Assembly: GCA_021568835.1 (NCBI GenBank) | Contig: JAKGSH010000010.1 | Location: 62,001 to 126,000 of the forward strand | Length of the DNA: 64,000 nucleotides | Origin: Streptomyces sp. Tue 6430 | GTDB taxonomy: Bacteria > Actinomycetota > Actinomycetes > Streptomycetales > Streptomycetaceae | Direction: 5' to 3' | In this document: positions 17,790-26,736 of the stretch, one piece after another | How the letters are laid out: every line of letters begins with the position of its first letter | Position numbering within the stretch: the stretch's first letter is position 1 | Notes under the pieces: generated by a model | What the model saw: only the letters and a program-made list of their open reading frames with translations | What the model was told of the DNA's origin: nothing | Database searches by the model: none | Translations under genes and position numbers: made by a program

Positions 17790-20303
17790 GTGACCCTCAT
17801 CGATCAGTTGCCGCCGACCGCAGATCCCGACGCCCTGTACGAAGCCTTCGAGTCCTGGGCCCAGGAGCGCGGTCTGACGCTCTACCCCCATCAGGAGGAG
17901 GCGCTGATCGAGGCGGTCTCCGGGGCGAACGTGATCGTGTCGACGCCGACCGGCTCCGGCAAGAGCATGATCGCGGCGGGCGCGCACTTCGCGGCTCTCG
18001 CCCGCGACGAGGTCACCTTCTACACCGCTCCGATCAAGGCGCTGGTGTCGGAGAAGTTCTTCGAGCTGTGCAAGATCTTCGGCACGGAGAACGTCGGCAT
18101 GCTCACCGGTGACGCGTCCGTCAACGCCGACGCCCCGGTCATCTGCTGCACCGCCGAAGTGCTCGCGTCGATCGCGCTGCGCGACGGCCGGCACGCGGAC
18201 GTCGGCCAGGTCGTCATGGACGAGTTCCACTTCTACGCGGAGGGCGATCGCGGCTGGGCCTGGCAGATCCCGATCCTGGAGCTGCCCCAGGCCCAGTTCA
18301 TCCTCATGTCGGCGACGCTCGGCGACGTGTCCTTCTTCGAGAAGGACCTCGCCCGGCGCACCGGCCGGCCCACCGCGGTGGTCCGTTCGGCGACCCGGCC
18401 CGTACCGCTGTCCTACGAGTACCGCTTCACTCCGCTCACGGAGACGCTCACCGAGCTGCTGGAGACCAAGCAGGCTCCCGTGTACATCGTGCACTTCACC
18501 CAGGCGCAGGCGGTGGAGCGGGCGCAGGCGCTGATGAGCATCAACATGTGCTCGCGCGAGGAGAAGGAGCGGATCGCCGAACTGATCGGCAACTTCCGTT
18601 TCACCACCAAGTTCGGCCGCAACCTCTCGCGTTACGTACGGCACGGCATCGGCGTGCACCACGCCGGCATGCTCCCCAAGTACCGGCGGCTCGTGGAGAA
18701 GCTCGCCCAGGCCGGCCTGCTGAAGGTGATCTGCGGGACGGACACGCTCGGTGTCGGCGTCAACGTGCCGATCCGCACCGTGCTGTTCACGGCGCTGACG
18801 AAGTACGACGGCAGCCGTGTCCGCACGCTGCGGGCCCGTGAGTTCCACCAGATCGCGGGCCGGGCCGGCCGGGCCGGCTTCGACACGGCGGGGCTGGTGG
18901 TCGCGCAGGCACCCGAGCACGTCGTCGAGAACGAGAAGGCGCTCGCGAAGGCCGGCGACGACCCGAAGAAGCGTCGCAAGGTGGTCCGCAAGAAGGCGCC
19001 CGAGGGCTTCGTCGGCTGGACCGAGAGCACCTTCGAGAAGCTCATCGCCTCCGCCCCGGAACCACTGGCCTCCCGCTTCCGGGTGACGCACACGATGCTG
19101 CTGTCGGTCATCGCGCGCCCCGGCAACGCCTTCGAGGCGATGCGGCACCTGCTGGAGGACAACCACGAGCCGCGCAAGCAGCAGCTGCGGCACATCCGGC
19201 GCGCGATCGCGATCTACCGTTCGCTGCTGGACGGCGGGATCGTGGAGAAGCTCGACGAGCCGGACGCCACCGGCCGCATCGTCCGCCTGACGGTGGACCT
19301 CCAGCAGGACTTCGCGCTGAACCAGCCGCTGTCCACCTTCGCACTGGCCGCGTTCGAGCTGCTGGACCCGGAGTCGCCGTCGTACGCGCTCGACATGGTC
19401 TCCGTCGTGGAGTCCACGCTGGACGACCCGCGGCAGATCCTCGCGGCCCAGCAGAACAAGGCACGCGGCGAGGCGGTCGCCGCGATGAAGTCGGACGGCG
19501 TGGAGTACGAGGAGCGCATGGAGCGCCTCCAGAACATCACGTACCCGAAGCCGCTGGAGGAGCTGCTGTTCCACGCGTACGACACGTACCGCAGGAGCCA
19601 CCCGTGGGTGGGTGACCATCCGCTGTCGCCGAAGTCGGTCATCCGCGACATGTACGAGCGGGCGATGTCGTTCACCGAGCTGGTGTCGCACTACGAACTG
19701 GCCCGCACCGAGGGCATCGTGCTGCGCTACCTGGCGAGCGCCTACAAGGCGCTCGACCACACGGTCCCGGACGACCTGAAGTCGGAGGACCTGCAGGACC
19801 TGATCGAGTGGCTCGGCGAGATGGTGCGGCAGGTCGACTCCAGTCTGCTGGACGAGTGGGAGCAGCTGGCCAACCCGGAGGAGATGACCGCCGAGGAGGC
19901 CCAGGAGAAGGCCGACGAGGTCAAGCCCGTCACCGCCAACGCGCGCGCCTTCCGCGTCCTCGTGCGCAACGCGATGTTCCGCCGGGTCGAACTCGCCGCC
20001 CTCGACCACGTCGACGAGCTGGGCGAGATGGACGGCGAGTCGGGCTGGGACGCCGACGCGTGGGGCGAGGCGATGGACAAGTACTGGGACGAGTACGACG
20101 ACCTCGGTACCGGTCCGGACGCCCGCGGTCCCAAACTGCTGGTCATCAAGGAGGAGCCGCAGCACGGGCTGTGGCGGGTGCGTCAGATCTTCGACGACCC
20201 GAACGACGATCACGACTGGGGCATCAGCGCGGAGGTCGACCTGGCGGCGTCGGACGCCGAGGGTCGCGCGGTGGTCCGCGTCACCGACGTCGGTCAGTTG
20301 TGA
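17790..20303 (+). CDS. SKI2-like DExH RNA helicase with DUF3516
   Basis: 837-residue superfamily 2 helicase. Motif I is STPTGSGKSM, motif II MDEFHFYAEG (DExH-like), motif III MSATLG, and motif VI QIAGRAGRAGF; a basic linker (KKRRKVVRKKAPEG) leads to the C-terminal DUF3516 half. Its actinobacterial relatives are thought to act in RNA turnover or ribosome-linked unwinding, but this is not well established. The GTG start at 17790 follows a G-rich ribosome site; the longer ATG form at 17730 is less likely. The thioesterase gene follows 40 bp later and may share the transcript. Confidence 0.92.
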   Translation: MTLIDQLPPTADPDALYEAFESWAQERGLTLYPHQEEALIEAVSGANVIVSTPTGSGKSMIAAGAHFAALARDEVTFYTAPIKALVSEKFFELCKIFGTENVGMLTGDASVNADAPVICCTAEVLASIALRDGRHADVGQVVMDEFHFYAEGDRGWAWQIPILELPQAQFILMSATLGDVSFFEKDLARRTGRPTAVVRSATRPVPLSYEYRFTPLTETLTELLETKQAPVYIVHFTQAQAVERAQALMSINMCSREEKERIAELIGNFRFTTKFGRNLSRYVRHGIGVHHAGMLPKYRRLVEKLAQAGLLKVICGTDTLGVGVNVPIRTVLFTALTKYDGSRVRTLRAREFHQIAGRAGRAGFDTAGLVVAQAPEHVVENEKALAKAGDDPKKRRKVVRKKAPEGFVGWTESTFEKLIASAPEPLASRFRVTHTMLLSVIARPGNAFEAMRHLLEDNHEPRKQQLRHIRRAIAIYRSLLDGGIVEKLDEPDATGRIVRLTVDLQQDFALNQPLSTFALAAFELLDPESPSYALDMVSVVESTLDDPRQILAAQQNKARGEAVAAMKSDGVEYEERMERLQNITYPKPLEELLFHAYDTYRRSHPWVGDHPLSPKSVIRDMYERAMSFTELVSHYELARTEGIVLRYLASAYKALDHTVPDDLKSEDLQDLIEWLGEMVRQVDSSLLDEWEQLANPEEMTAEEAQEKADEVKPVTANARAFRVLVRNAMFRRVELAALDHVDELGEMDGESGWDADAWGEAMDKYWDEYDDLGTGPDARGPKLLVIKEEPQHGLWRVRQIFDDPNDDHDWGISAEVDLAASDAEGRAVVRVTDVGQL

Positions 20304-20343
20304 GCACGGGAACGGACGGACGCGGCACAGGAGAAGCACACAC

Positions 20344-21210
20344 ATGACGAATCCGGCCGAGAGGCTCGTGGACCTGCTGGACCTCGAGCAGATCGAGGTC
20401 AACATCTTCCGCGGCCGCAGCCCGCAGGAGTCACTGCAACGGGTCTTCGGCGGACAGGTCGCCGGCCAGGCGTTGGTGGCGGCCGGCCGGACGACGGAGG
20501 GCGACCGGCCCGTGCACTCGCTGCACGCGTACTTCCTGCGGCCGGGCCGGCCGGGGGTGCCGATCGTGTACCAGGTCGAACGGGTGCGGGACGGGCGGTC
20601 GTTCACGACGCGCCGGGTCACCGCGGTGCAGCAGGGACGCACGATCTTCAATCTCACCGCCTCCTTTCACAAGCCTGAGGAAGGTCCTTTCGAGCACCAG
20701 CTGCCGCCGGCCCGCGAGGTGCCGGATCCGGAGTCCCTGCCGACGGTCACCGAGGAGGTCCGGACGCACCTGGGCGCACTGCCGGAGCAGTTGGAGCGGA
20801 TGGCGCGTCGGCAGCCCTTCGACATCCGGTACGCGGACCGGCTGCGCTGGAGCGCCGAGGAGATCAAGGACGCCGAGCCGCGCAGTGCGGTGTGGATGCG
20901 TGCCGTCGGTCCGCTGGGTGACGATCCGCTGGTGCACACCTGCGCCCTGACGTACGCCAGCGACATGACTCTCCTGGACGCCGTGCGCCTTCCGGTCGAA
21001 CCGCTGTGGGGGCCCCGGAACTTCGACATGGCGTCCCTGGACCACGCGATGTGGTTCCACCGGCCGTTCCGCGCGGACGAGTGGTTCCTCTACGACCAGG
21101 AGTCGCCCGTCGCGATCGGGGGCCGCGGTCTGGCACGCGGGCGGATCTACGACCTTCAGGGGCGGCTGCTGGTGTCCGTCGTGCAGGAGGGGCTGTTCCG
21201 GAAGCTGTAG
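20344..21210 (+). CDS. tesB: Acyl-CoA thioesterase II
   Basis: 288-residue double hot-dog thioesterase that hydrolyses acyl-CoA to free acid and CoA. TesB features are visible: FRGRSPQESLQRVFGGQVAGQAL, LHAYFLRPGRPGVPIVYQVE, and near the C-terminus LDHAMWFHRPFRADEWFLYDQ with GGRGLARGRIYD. RBS AGGAG precedes the ATG. The last 55 bp overlap antisense with the 3' end of the convergent DUF6397 gene. Confidence 0.93.
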   Translation: MTNPAERLVDLLDLEQIEVNIFRGRSPQESLQRVFGGQVAGQALVAAGRTTEGDRPVHSLHAYFLRPGRPGVPIVYQVERVRDGRSFTTRRVTAVQQGRTIFNLTASFHKPEEGPFEHQLPPAREVPDPESLPTVTEEVRTHLGALPEQLERMARRQPFDIRYADRLRWSAEEIKDAEPRSAVWMRAVGPLGDDPLVHTCALTYASDMTLLDAVRLPVEPLWGPRNFDMASLDHAMWFHRPFRADEWFLYDQESPVAIGGRGLARGRIYDLQGRLLVSVVQEGLFRKL

Positions 21211-22109
21211 GTCCCGGCGCCCCGGACGCCTCTGCGGAGCAGCCGGCCCAGGAGTCCGCTCCCGGGCCGCTCGGCCCGTGGGGTCCGCTCCGGGTTTCCG
21301 GCCGGCCGGGGCGTGGCGGGCTTCGCGGTGGGTCGTGGTGCCGGCCGGTGTGCGCGGGCCTGTTCGAGGGCGTGGGCCAGGTCGGAGCGCAGCCAGGCGA
21401 TCTCGTCAGGGTCGGCCGCCGTCATGATCCTCTCCGCCAGCTGCGCGGCCGGTGAACCCGGGGCGCTGTACGTCGGCGGTCCGGGCCGGAAGCGGTTCAG
21501 GTGGGAACGTTCGTAGGGGTCCCTGGCGATGTCGGCGATCTGTGCCGGGTCCAGGAGGGCGGCCAGAGCGCCCGCCCGCTGCCAGGGGTCCTCGGCCTGC
21601 CGCAGCAGGGCTCCGAGGTGCCGCCCGCGCCAGTTCCGGGCCCGTAGGTCCAGTCCGGCGGTCAACCGGTCCCGCGTCCCTTCGGGCGCACGGCCCGTCA
21701 GCAGGATCGCGTTGCCCTCGTCGGCGGTGAACTGCCGCAGTTCATCGGTGAGGTAGAGCCATACGACGGCGCGGTAACGATTCAGGTAGAACGTCACGGG
21801 CACCAGGAACCCCATCCTCGCCAGACGGGTGAACCGGCTCGGAGGCACCCGCATGACGGCCGCCGCCTCGGTGGTACCGACGGCCTCGACGCTCCTGGTC
21901 AGGGCGTCGGGGAAGCCGGGCGCCGCGCGCAGGCGGTCGATCTCGGCACGGGCCACCCGCCGGCCCCCTCCTCCCTCGTCGGGCACGGTCCTGATGCGTC
22001 CGAGGTGCACGGCGAGGTCGAACTGACGGCGCTTGAGGCCCAGTTCCCGTGCCGCGCGGCTGTAGGTGCAGAAGAGGGCGCGCGGTGGCGCGACAGTGTT
22101 GCCCGACAT
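21156..22109 (-). CDS. DUF6397 family protein
   Basis: 317-residue Streptomyces protein. The N-terminal half looks like a DNA-binding module with two helix-turn-helix-like stretches (SRAARELGLKRRQFDLAVHL and GTTEAAAVMRVPPSRFTRLA); the middle is conserved and the C-terminus is basic and Pro-rich. A regulatory role is inference. The start at 22109 has GGGGGAGA upstream; longer in-frame starts lack support. The last 18 codons run antisense through the 3' end of tesB. Confidence 0.8.
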   Translation of the reverse strand: MSGNTVAPPRALFCTYSRAARELGLKRRQFDLAVHLGRIRTVPDEGGGGRRVARAEIDRLRAAPGFPDALTRSVEAVGTTEAAAVMRVPPSRFTRLARMGFLVPVTFYLNRYRAVVWLYLTDELRQFTADEGNAILLTGRAPEGTRDRLTAGLDLRARNWRGRHLGALLRQAEDPWQRAGALAALLDPAQIADIARDPYERSHLNRFRPGPPTYSAPGSPAAQLAERIMTAADPDEIAWLRSDLAHALEQARAHRPAPRPTAKPATPRPAGNPERTPRAERPGSGLLGRLLRRGVRGAGTYSFRNSPSCTTDTSSRP

Positions 22110-22242
22110 GGTCGGTCTCCCCCGTGGAGTGAAGGGCCCCGCGCCGTCCGCGGTGGCCTCGGGAAAAACCGTAGCCCCGTTCGCGAAACTCTTGGTGGCC
22201 TGTGGATAAGTCCACGAGGGGGAACGGAGGCGCAGGTCAGAG

Positions 22243-22650
22243 CTATGGGTGGGGTTCGCTGTCGGGTCGCCGCGCGTCGACGGTGAGGTGCTCTCCGACG
22301 CGATTGACGAGCAGGGCCATCTCGTAGGCGATCTGTCCCATGTCGGCCTGGGCCGCGCTGAGCACGCAGAGACAGCTGCCGCTGCCGGCGGCCGTGACGA
22401 ACAGCACCGCGTCGTCGAACTCGACCATCGTCTGGCGCACCCGGCCGACACCGAAGTGACGGCCGGATCCCTTGGCCAGGCTGTGCAGTCCGGACGCGAC
22501 GGCGGCAAGGTGCTCGGCGTCCTCCCTGCGCAGTCCCGTGCTCGCGCCCGCCACCAGTCCGTCGGTGGACAGGACCAGGGCGTGGTGCACTTGTTCGACG
22601 CGCTCGGTCAGGTCGTCCAGCAGCCACCCCAGGCTCTGCTTCTGTGCCAT
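22243..22650 (-). CDS. Roadblock/LC7 domain protein (MglB-like)
   Basis: About 135 residues forming one roadblock/LC7 fold: LGWLLDDLTERVEQVHHALVLSTDGL, LAAVASGLHSLAKG, and a C-terminal ADMGQIAYEMALLVNRVGEHL. In Streptomyces such proteins usually sit in conservons beside a sensor kinase, DUF742 protein and Ras-like GTPase; here none is adjacent, so it is an orphan copy. Start at ATG 22650, preceded by GGGGAGACGG. Confidence 0.9.
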   Translation of the reverse strand: MAQKQSLGWLLDDLTERVEQVHHALVLSTDGLVAGASTGLRREDAEHLAAVASGLHSLAKGSGRHFGVGRVRQTMVEFDDAVLFVTAAGSGSCLCVLSAAQADMGQIAYEMALLVNRVGEHLTVDARRPDSEPHP

Positions 22651-22754
22651 GATCCGTCTCCCCGTGACGTTCCCCGTGTGGTGTTCCCGCCTGGCCGACA
22701 GGTCCGTCCGCCAGCCTTCCCCACCTCCGGCCGCCGGGCAAGGAGGATGGGGGC

Positions 22755-23183
22755 ATGGCACAGAAGATGACCGACGAGGAATGGCGGGCGTTCGTCTCGC
22801 AGGGCACCCGCACCGCGAAGCTGTCGACGGTACGGGCCGACGGAAGCCCGCACGTGGCGCCCGTCTGGTTCCTGCTCGACGGGGACGAGGTGGTGTTCAA
22901 CACCGGTAAGGAAACGGTGAAGGGGCGCAATCTGGCGCGGGACGGCCGGGTCGCCCTGTGCGTGGACGACGACCGGCCGCCGTTCGACTTCGTCGTGCTG
23001 CAGGGGCGCGCCCGGATCTCCGAGGACCTCGACCAGGTGCGGCTGTGGGCGACCCGCATCGCGGCGCGGTACATGGGGGACGACCGGGCCGAGGCGTTCG
23101 GCGCCCGCAACGGTGTCCCGGGCGAGCTGGTGGTCCGCGTCGGGATCGAGAAGGTCCTGGCGCAGAAGGCCGTGGCGGACTGA
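22755..23183 (+). CDS. PPOX-class F420-dependent oxidoreductase
   Basis: 142-residue split-beta-barrel flavin/deazaflavin enzyme. Family marks: GTRTAKLSTVRADGSPHVAPVWF, GKETVKGRNLARDGRVALCV, then PPFDFVVLQGRA. Members of this size bind F420 and reduce varied small molecules; the natural substrate is unknown. ATG start seven bases after GGAGGATGG. Confidence 0.9.
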   Translation: MAQKMTDEEWRAFVSQGTRTAKLSTVRADGSPHVAPVWFLLDGDEVVFNTGKETVKGRNLARDGRVALCVDDDRPPFDFVVLQGRARISEDLDQVRLWATRIAARYMGDDRAEAFGARNGVPGELVVRVGIEKVLAQKAVAD

Positions 23184-23234
23184 CGCGAGGGGCGCCCCCC
23201 CGGTTCGAGACGCCCTCCGCGCCGGTGGGGGATC

Positions 23235-23842
23235 ATGCGGGACATGAGCGACGACCACACACACGTCCAGGAGTTCTTCACCCCGCGCGCGGCGGACTGG
23301 GACAGCCGGTTCCCCGACGACGGCCCCGCCTACGCGGCCGCGGTCACGGAACTCGGTCTGCGCGAGGGCGACCGCGTGCTGGACGCGGGCTGCGGCACCG
23401 GACGGGCCCTGCCACCGCTGCGCGACGCCGTGGGATCCTCCGGGGTCGTCGTCGGGGCGGATCTGACCCCGGCGATGCTGGAGGCCGCCGTGCGGGCCGG
23501 GCGTGACCGGGCCGGGCGCCTGCTGCTCGTCGACGTCACCGCGCTCCCCCTGCGCTCCGGTTCGCTCGACGCGGTGTTCGCCGCCGGTCTCGTCGCCCAC
23601 CTGCCCGCCCCTCGCGGGACCTGCGCGAACTGGCGCGGGTGGTCCGCCCCGGCGGCGCGCTGGCGCTCTTCCATCCGATCGGCAGGGCGGCCCTCGCGGC
23701 ACGCCAGGGGCGCAGCGTCACCCCGGACGACCTGCGCGCCGAGCCGAACCTGCGGTCGCTGCTCGCGGGCTCGGGGTGGCGCATGACGTCGTACGTCGAC
23801 GAGGACGCCCGGTTCCTGGCGCTGGCCGTGCGCGAGGGCTGA
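23235..23842 (+). CDS. Class I SAM-dependent methyltransferase, apparent one-base deletion
   Basis: SAM methyltransferase with motif I VLDAGCGTGRALPPL and VVGADLTPAMLEAA. The frame changes within the C-run at 23608-23611. Restoring one base joins AHLPAP to RDLRELARVVRPGGALALFHPIG and gives a normal C-terminus ending in LAVREG. As written, the longer frame runs on to 23786 as unrelated basic sequence. A second possible start is ATG 23244. The substrate is unknown. Confidence 0.8.
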
Positions 23843-23944
23843 GCCCCACGCGTCCTCGTCGACCGCCTTCGCGACGGCACCGGGGCTGTCGGACACGACG
23901 TGGTGCCCGACGGCCGGCACGGTCCCGCGCGCGAGACGCCGGCG

Positions 23945-24841
23945 TCACCGGGCGGCTGAGCCGTCACCGTGCCGTACGGGGCAGCCTCGCAGGCCGGGCG
24001 TCGGCCGGGTGCCCAACTGCTCGAGGCGGTAGCCCTGCGGGTAACTCCTGATCTCCCGGTTCTGGCGCGCGAAGTGCGGTGCGCGGCGCGGCGGGAGGAG
24101 GCGGACGACGCGGCCGCGCGCGCGTACGGCCCGGCGGACCAGCGCGCGCGTGACGGGGGCGGGCGGGGTGTAGCGGAAGGCTCGCAGAAGCGGTTCGTCC
24201 AGCAGGGCGAGGGTGGTGGTGCGCAGCACGGGGGCGAGCGGCTTCGGGTACCAGGAGGCCATCAGGTCGAGGGTGGCGTCCGAGACCGCGCGTGCGCTTT
24301 CGTCCCAGGCGAAGTGGGCCTCCTCGTAGGCGTCGAGGCAGGCCTCGAACTCCTCGTAGGAGGAGGGGATCTCCTTGATGCCCATCCGGTGTCCGAGAGT
24401 GCGGTAGTGGACGGTGGAGGCGACGATCTCGTGGCGGGACAGCCTGCGCCATCCGTAGGCGTCGATCCAGCGCTTGGGCATGACGACGAACGTGCAGAGC
24501 ACGTAGCGCATGTCGTCGTCGCTGATGTCGTAGCTGCGGTGCATGCGGTTGATGCGGCGGACGGCCGTCCGGCCCTGTTCGCTGTCGAATCCGTGCTCGA
24601 CGACGGCGTCGAGGAGCAGCGCGGTGTCGTCGTAGCGCTTCTGCGAGCGCTCCGTGAGTTCCGCCGTGCGGGCGAGCAGACCGCCGATGCTCGGCACCGC
24701 GTAGGTGCGGTAGAGGGCGAGTTCCAGGGCACGGGTGAAGTCCCAGGGGAACTCGTGGGCGACGGTCAGCCGGTAGATCTCGGAGGCCTCCGTCACGGGG
24801 TCCATGCGCCGGATCCGTCCGAGCCGCTCGTAGCGCTTCAC
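23945..24841 (-). CDS. MpaB/DUF2236-family oxygenase (copy 1)
   Basis: 298-residue helical protein of the superfamily that includes fungal MpaB and the latex-clearing protein Lcp, enzymes that oxidatively cleave C=C bonds in isoprenoid chains. The conserved core is visible: SQKRYDDTALLLD, INRMHRSYDISDDDMRYVL with the likely haem/metal-ligand histidine, and PKRWIDAYGWRRL. It is closely similar end to end to the protein at 51166-52107. GTG start at 24841 with GGAG upstream. No aldehyde dehydrogenase is adjacent to this copy. Family assignment is good; substrate and cofactor are inference. Confidence 0.82.
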   Translation of the reverse strand: MKRYERLGRIRRMDPVTEASEIYRLTVAHEFPWDFTRALELALYRTYAVPSIGGLLARTAELTERSQKRYDDTALLLDAVVEHGFDSEQGRTAVRRINRMHRSYDISDDDMRYVLCTFVVMPKRWIDAYGWRRLSRHEIVASTVHYRTLGHRMGIKEIPSSYEEFEACLDAYEEAHFAWDESARAVSDATLDLMASWYPKPLAPVLRTTTLALLDEPLLRAFRYTPPAPVTRALVRRAVRARGRVVRLLPPRRAPHFARQNREIRSYPQGYRLEQLGTRPTPGLRGCPVRHGDGSAAR

Positions 24842-24940
24842 CGCTCCGCCCCCTTCTGCCGCCGGAACCACGACTCTACTGTGAGTGACGTCCGGTGGAC
24901 GCTCGGTCGGCGCAACCATGCGAGGGAAAGGCGGTCGGCG

Positions 24941-25270
24941 ATGTTCGACTCGGTCGGCAGGATCCGGAAGCGGCTGCTCGGCGCCACGCGCGGGCGGCCG
25001 CGGCCGGGCGACGCACGTCCCGCCGGAAAGCCGCGGGGATCCGGCACCGGGCGCGCGCCCAACCTGTTCGAGGCGGCCGCCGCGTACGTGGCCGCGTGCG
25101 CGGAGGACGATCAGGACGGGATGGAGGAGGCGGCGGGCTGGGTGTCCCCCGAGGCGCTGTCCTTCGGGGTCAACGAACTGGCGTGCCGGGCGGTGATCGC
25201 ACTCGCGCGTGAGCGCGACGAGTCGCCGCGGACGGTGGCGCGGACCCTTCTCGGACTGCCGCCGGCGTGA
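24941..25270 (+). CDS. Small conserved-type hypothetical protein
   Basis: 109 residues: a basic, Gly/Pro-rich N-terminus (about 35 residues) and a helical C-terminal domain (NLFEAAAAYVAACAEDDQDG, then SFGVNELACRAVIALARERD). I do not recognise it. No signal peptide or membrane helix. Strong codon bias supports it being real. It diverges from the MpaB-type gene across about 100 bp. Confidence 0.65.
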   Translation: MFDSVGRIRKRLLGATRGRPRPGDARPAGKPRGSGTGRAPNLFEAAAAYVAACAEDDQDGMEEAAGWVSPEALSFGVNELACRAVIALARERDESPRTVARTLLGLPPA

Positions 25271-25407
25271 CACTGTCGGCGACCTGAGGGCGATTCGCCC
25301 CCGTCCGGTGGGAAAACTGCAGCTCCGGGCGGGTCGGGGAGTCGTGACAAGCACCTTCTCGCCGCACTAGGGTGCGCGCCGATGGACGAACCGATGGGGA
25401 GGCTGGG

Positions 25408-26256
25408 ATGGCAGGGACGGAAGAGGACGCCGTCGCCGCCGCGGACGATGCGCTCTACGTGCTCACGGCGGTGCTGCTGACGCCGGCGAAGTTCCCGAGT
25501 GTGCTGGGCGACGACTACCCGGAGGCCTGCGCGGCGCTCGGCCTCGCGCCGCTCGCCGACGGCTACGGCCTGGTGCTGGGCCAGGACGGTGAGGGCGCTC
25601 GGTGGACGGTCGTCATCGACGACGTGTCGCTGGTGGCCGTCGCCATCGCGTCGTGGGACTGCGGCATGGAGTACGACCTGTCGCCCGACGAGCGGACGGT
25701 GGTCGCCGCCCTGCCCGGCTGGCCCCTGGCGGTGGCCGTCGCGGCGCCCGGCGTGCCGGCGCCTCACGACCCCGGGCCGGAGGAGACGGACGGTCCCGCT
25801 CTGCGCCCGCCGGACACGACCGCCTGGGGCCCCGCGCAGCGGCGGCTGGGAGCCGACGAGATCGCGCTCCAGTGGGCGCTGTGGCGAGAGCAGATCGACG
25901 ACTCCGAGTTCGCGCCCGCGCCGGAGGGGGCGGAGGCGGCCGGGCCGGGCGACGGCGGGGCGGAGGACGGCGGGGACGCCCCGGCGGGACACGGTGGTGT
26001 ACGACGTGTCCTCGCGGAGGTCCGCGCCTACGTGGAGACACCGCCTCCGCTGGGACGCGTGCGGTCGTCGTTCGCCGCGGGTGACGCGCGCACGCTGCGC
26101 GCGGACGGCCCCGGGTGGTCGCTGGTGGCCCGCACCGACGACATCGCCTTCGTCCTGCTCGACGACGAACCGGGCGAGGTGCTGCCGGTCGGGCGGGGAC
26201 CCGAACTGCCCGGCCTGCTCGAGGCGCTCGACAAGATGGCCGTACGGCCCAGCTGA
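25408..26256 (+). CDS. Hypothetical acidic protein
   Basis: 282 residues with two similar-looking alpha/beta segments (VVIDDVSLVAVAIASWDCGM and SLVARTDDIAFVLLDDEPGE) around a Gly/Ala/Asp-rich linker at about residues 165-205. This suggests an internal duplication. I do not recognise the family. The start at 25408 is chosen because GGGGAGG lies just upstream; an ATG 36 bases earlier lacks this. Confidence 0.65.
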   Translation: MAGTEEDAVAAADDALYVLTAVLLTPAKFPSVLGDDYPEACAALGLAPLADGYGLVLGQDGEGARWTVVIDDVSLVAVAIASWDCGMEYDLSPDERTVVAALPGWPLAVAVAAPGVPAPHDPGPEETDGPALRPPDTTAWGPAQRRLGADEIALQWALWREQIDDSEFAPAPEGAEAAGPGDGGAEDGGDAPAGHGGVRRVLAEVRAYVETPPPLGRVRSSFAAGDARTLRADGPGWSLVARTDDIAFVLLDDEPGEVLPVGRGPELPGLLEALDKMAVRPS

Positions 26257-26318
26257 ACCCGGACGGCGGAGCCCAAACGCATGCCGGACGGCGGGGGCCG
26301 CGACGCGGCCCCCGCGGA

Positions 26319-26501
26319 TCAGCGGCCGATCTCCTTGCGCGTGACCCGGCGCAGCCTGCGCCGCTGCGAGGGATCCAGCGTGAGGTACGCCACGGCCGGA
26401 ACCCCCAGCACGATCAGCAGAACCGCCCACAAGGGCAGCCAGATCAGCAGCAGGAGCCCTACGGCCACTCCCCCTGCGGCGATCTTCGCGTTCTTCGACA
26501 T
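26319..26501 (-). CDS. Small single-pass membrane protein
   Basis: 60 residues with a long hydrophobic stretch (IAAGGVAVGLLLLIWLPLWA and onward) followed by a short basic cytoplasmic tail (QRRRLRRVTRKEIGR). The start at 26501 has GGAGGAGG eight bases upstream. The function is unknown; it could be one long or two short membrane helices. Confidence 0.6.
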   Translation of the reverse strand: MSKNAKIAAGGVAVGLLLLIWLPLWAVLLIVLGVPAVAYLTLDPSQRRRLRRVTRKEIGR

Positions 26502-26736
26502 GTGCGTCGCCTCCTCCGCGGCCACTGCCGCTCTCTGATGTGAGAACGGCTCTGCGCGGTGCCCGGTTCCAGCATCATCCCTGAGACGTCCCTGACGTCC
26601 ACCCCGAGATGCCCCTGAGACCCCTTCGGCCGCGCCTCTTCCGGGAGTCCTTCCGGCAGTGGCGCACGCTGGGTGACGGAATGCTGTACCCTCGGCCGCC
26701 GACGTCAGTAGTCAAATTTGAGGAGTGGGCATCTCC

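Noticed and set aside
15495..20657. Very long minus-strand open frame (about 1700 codons) opposite the ABC, DUF5709, L31 and helicase genes
   Set aside because: It runs antisense to several well-supported genes and has no family-like content; long antisense frames are expected at this GC.
22243..22650. A conservon (roadblock, DUF742, GTPase, sensor set)
   Set aside because: Only the roadblock gene is present; flanking genes are unrelated.
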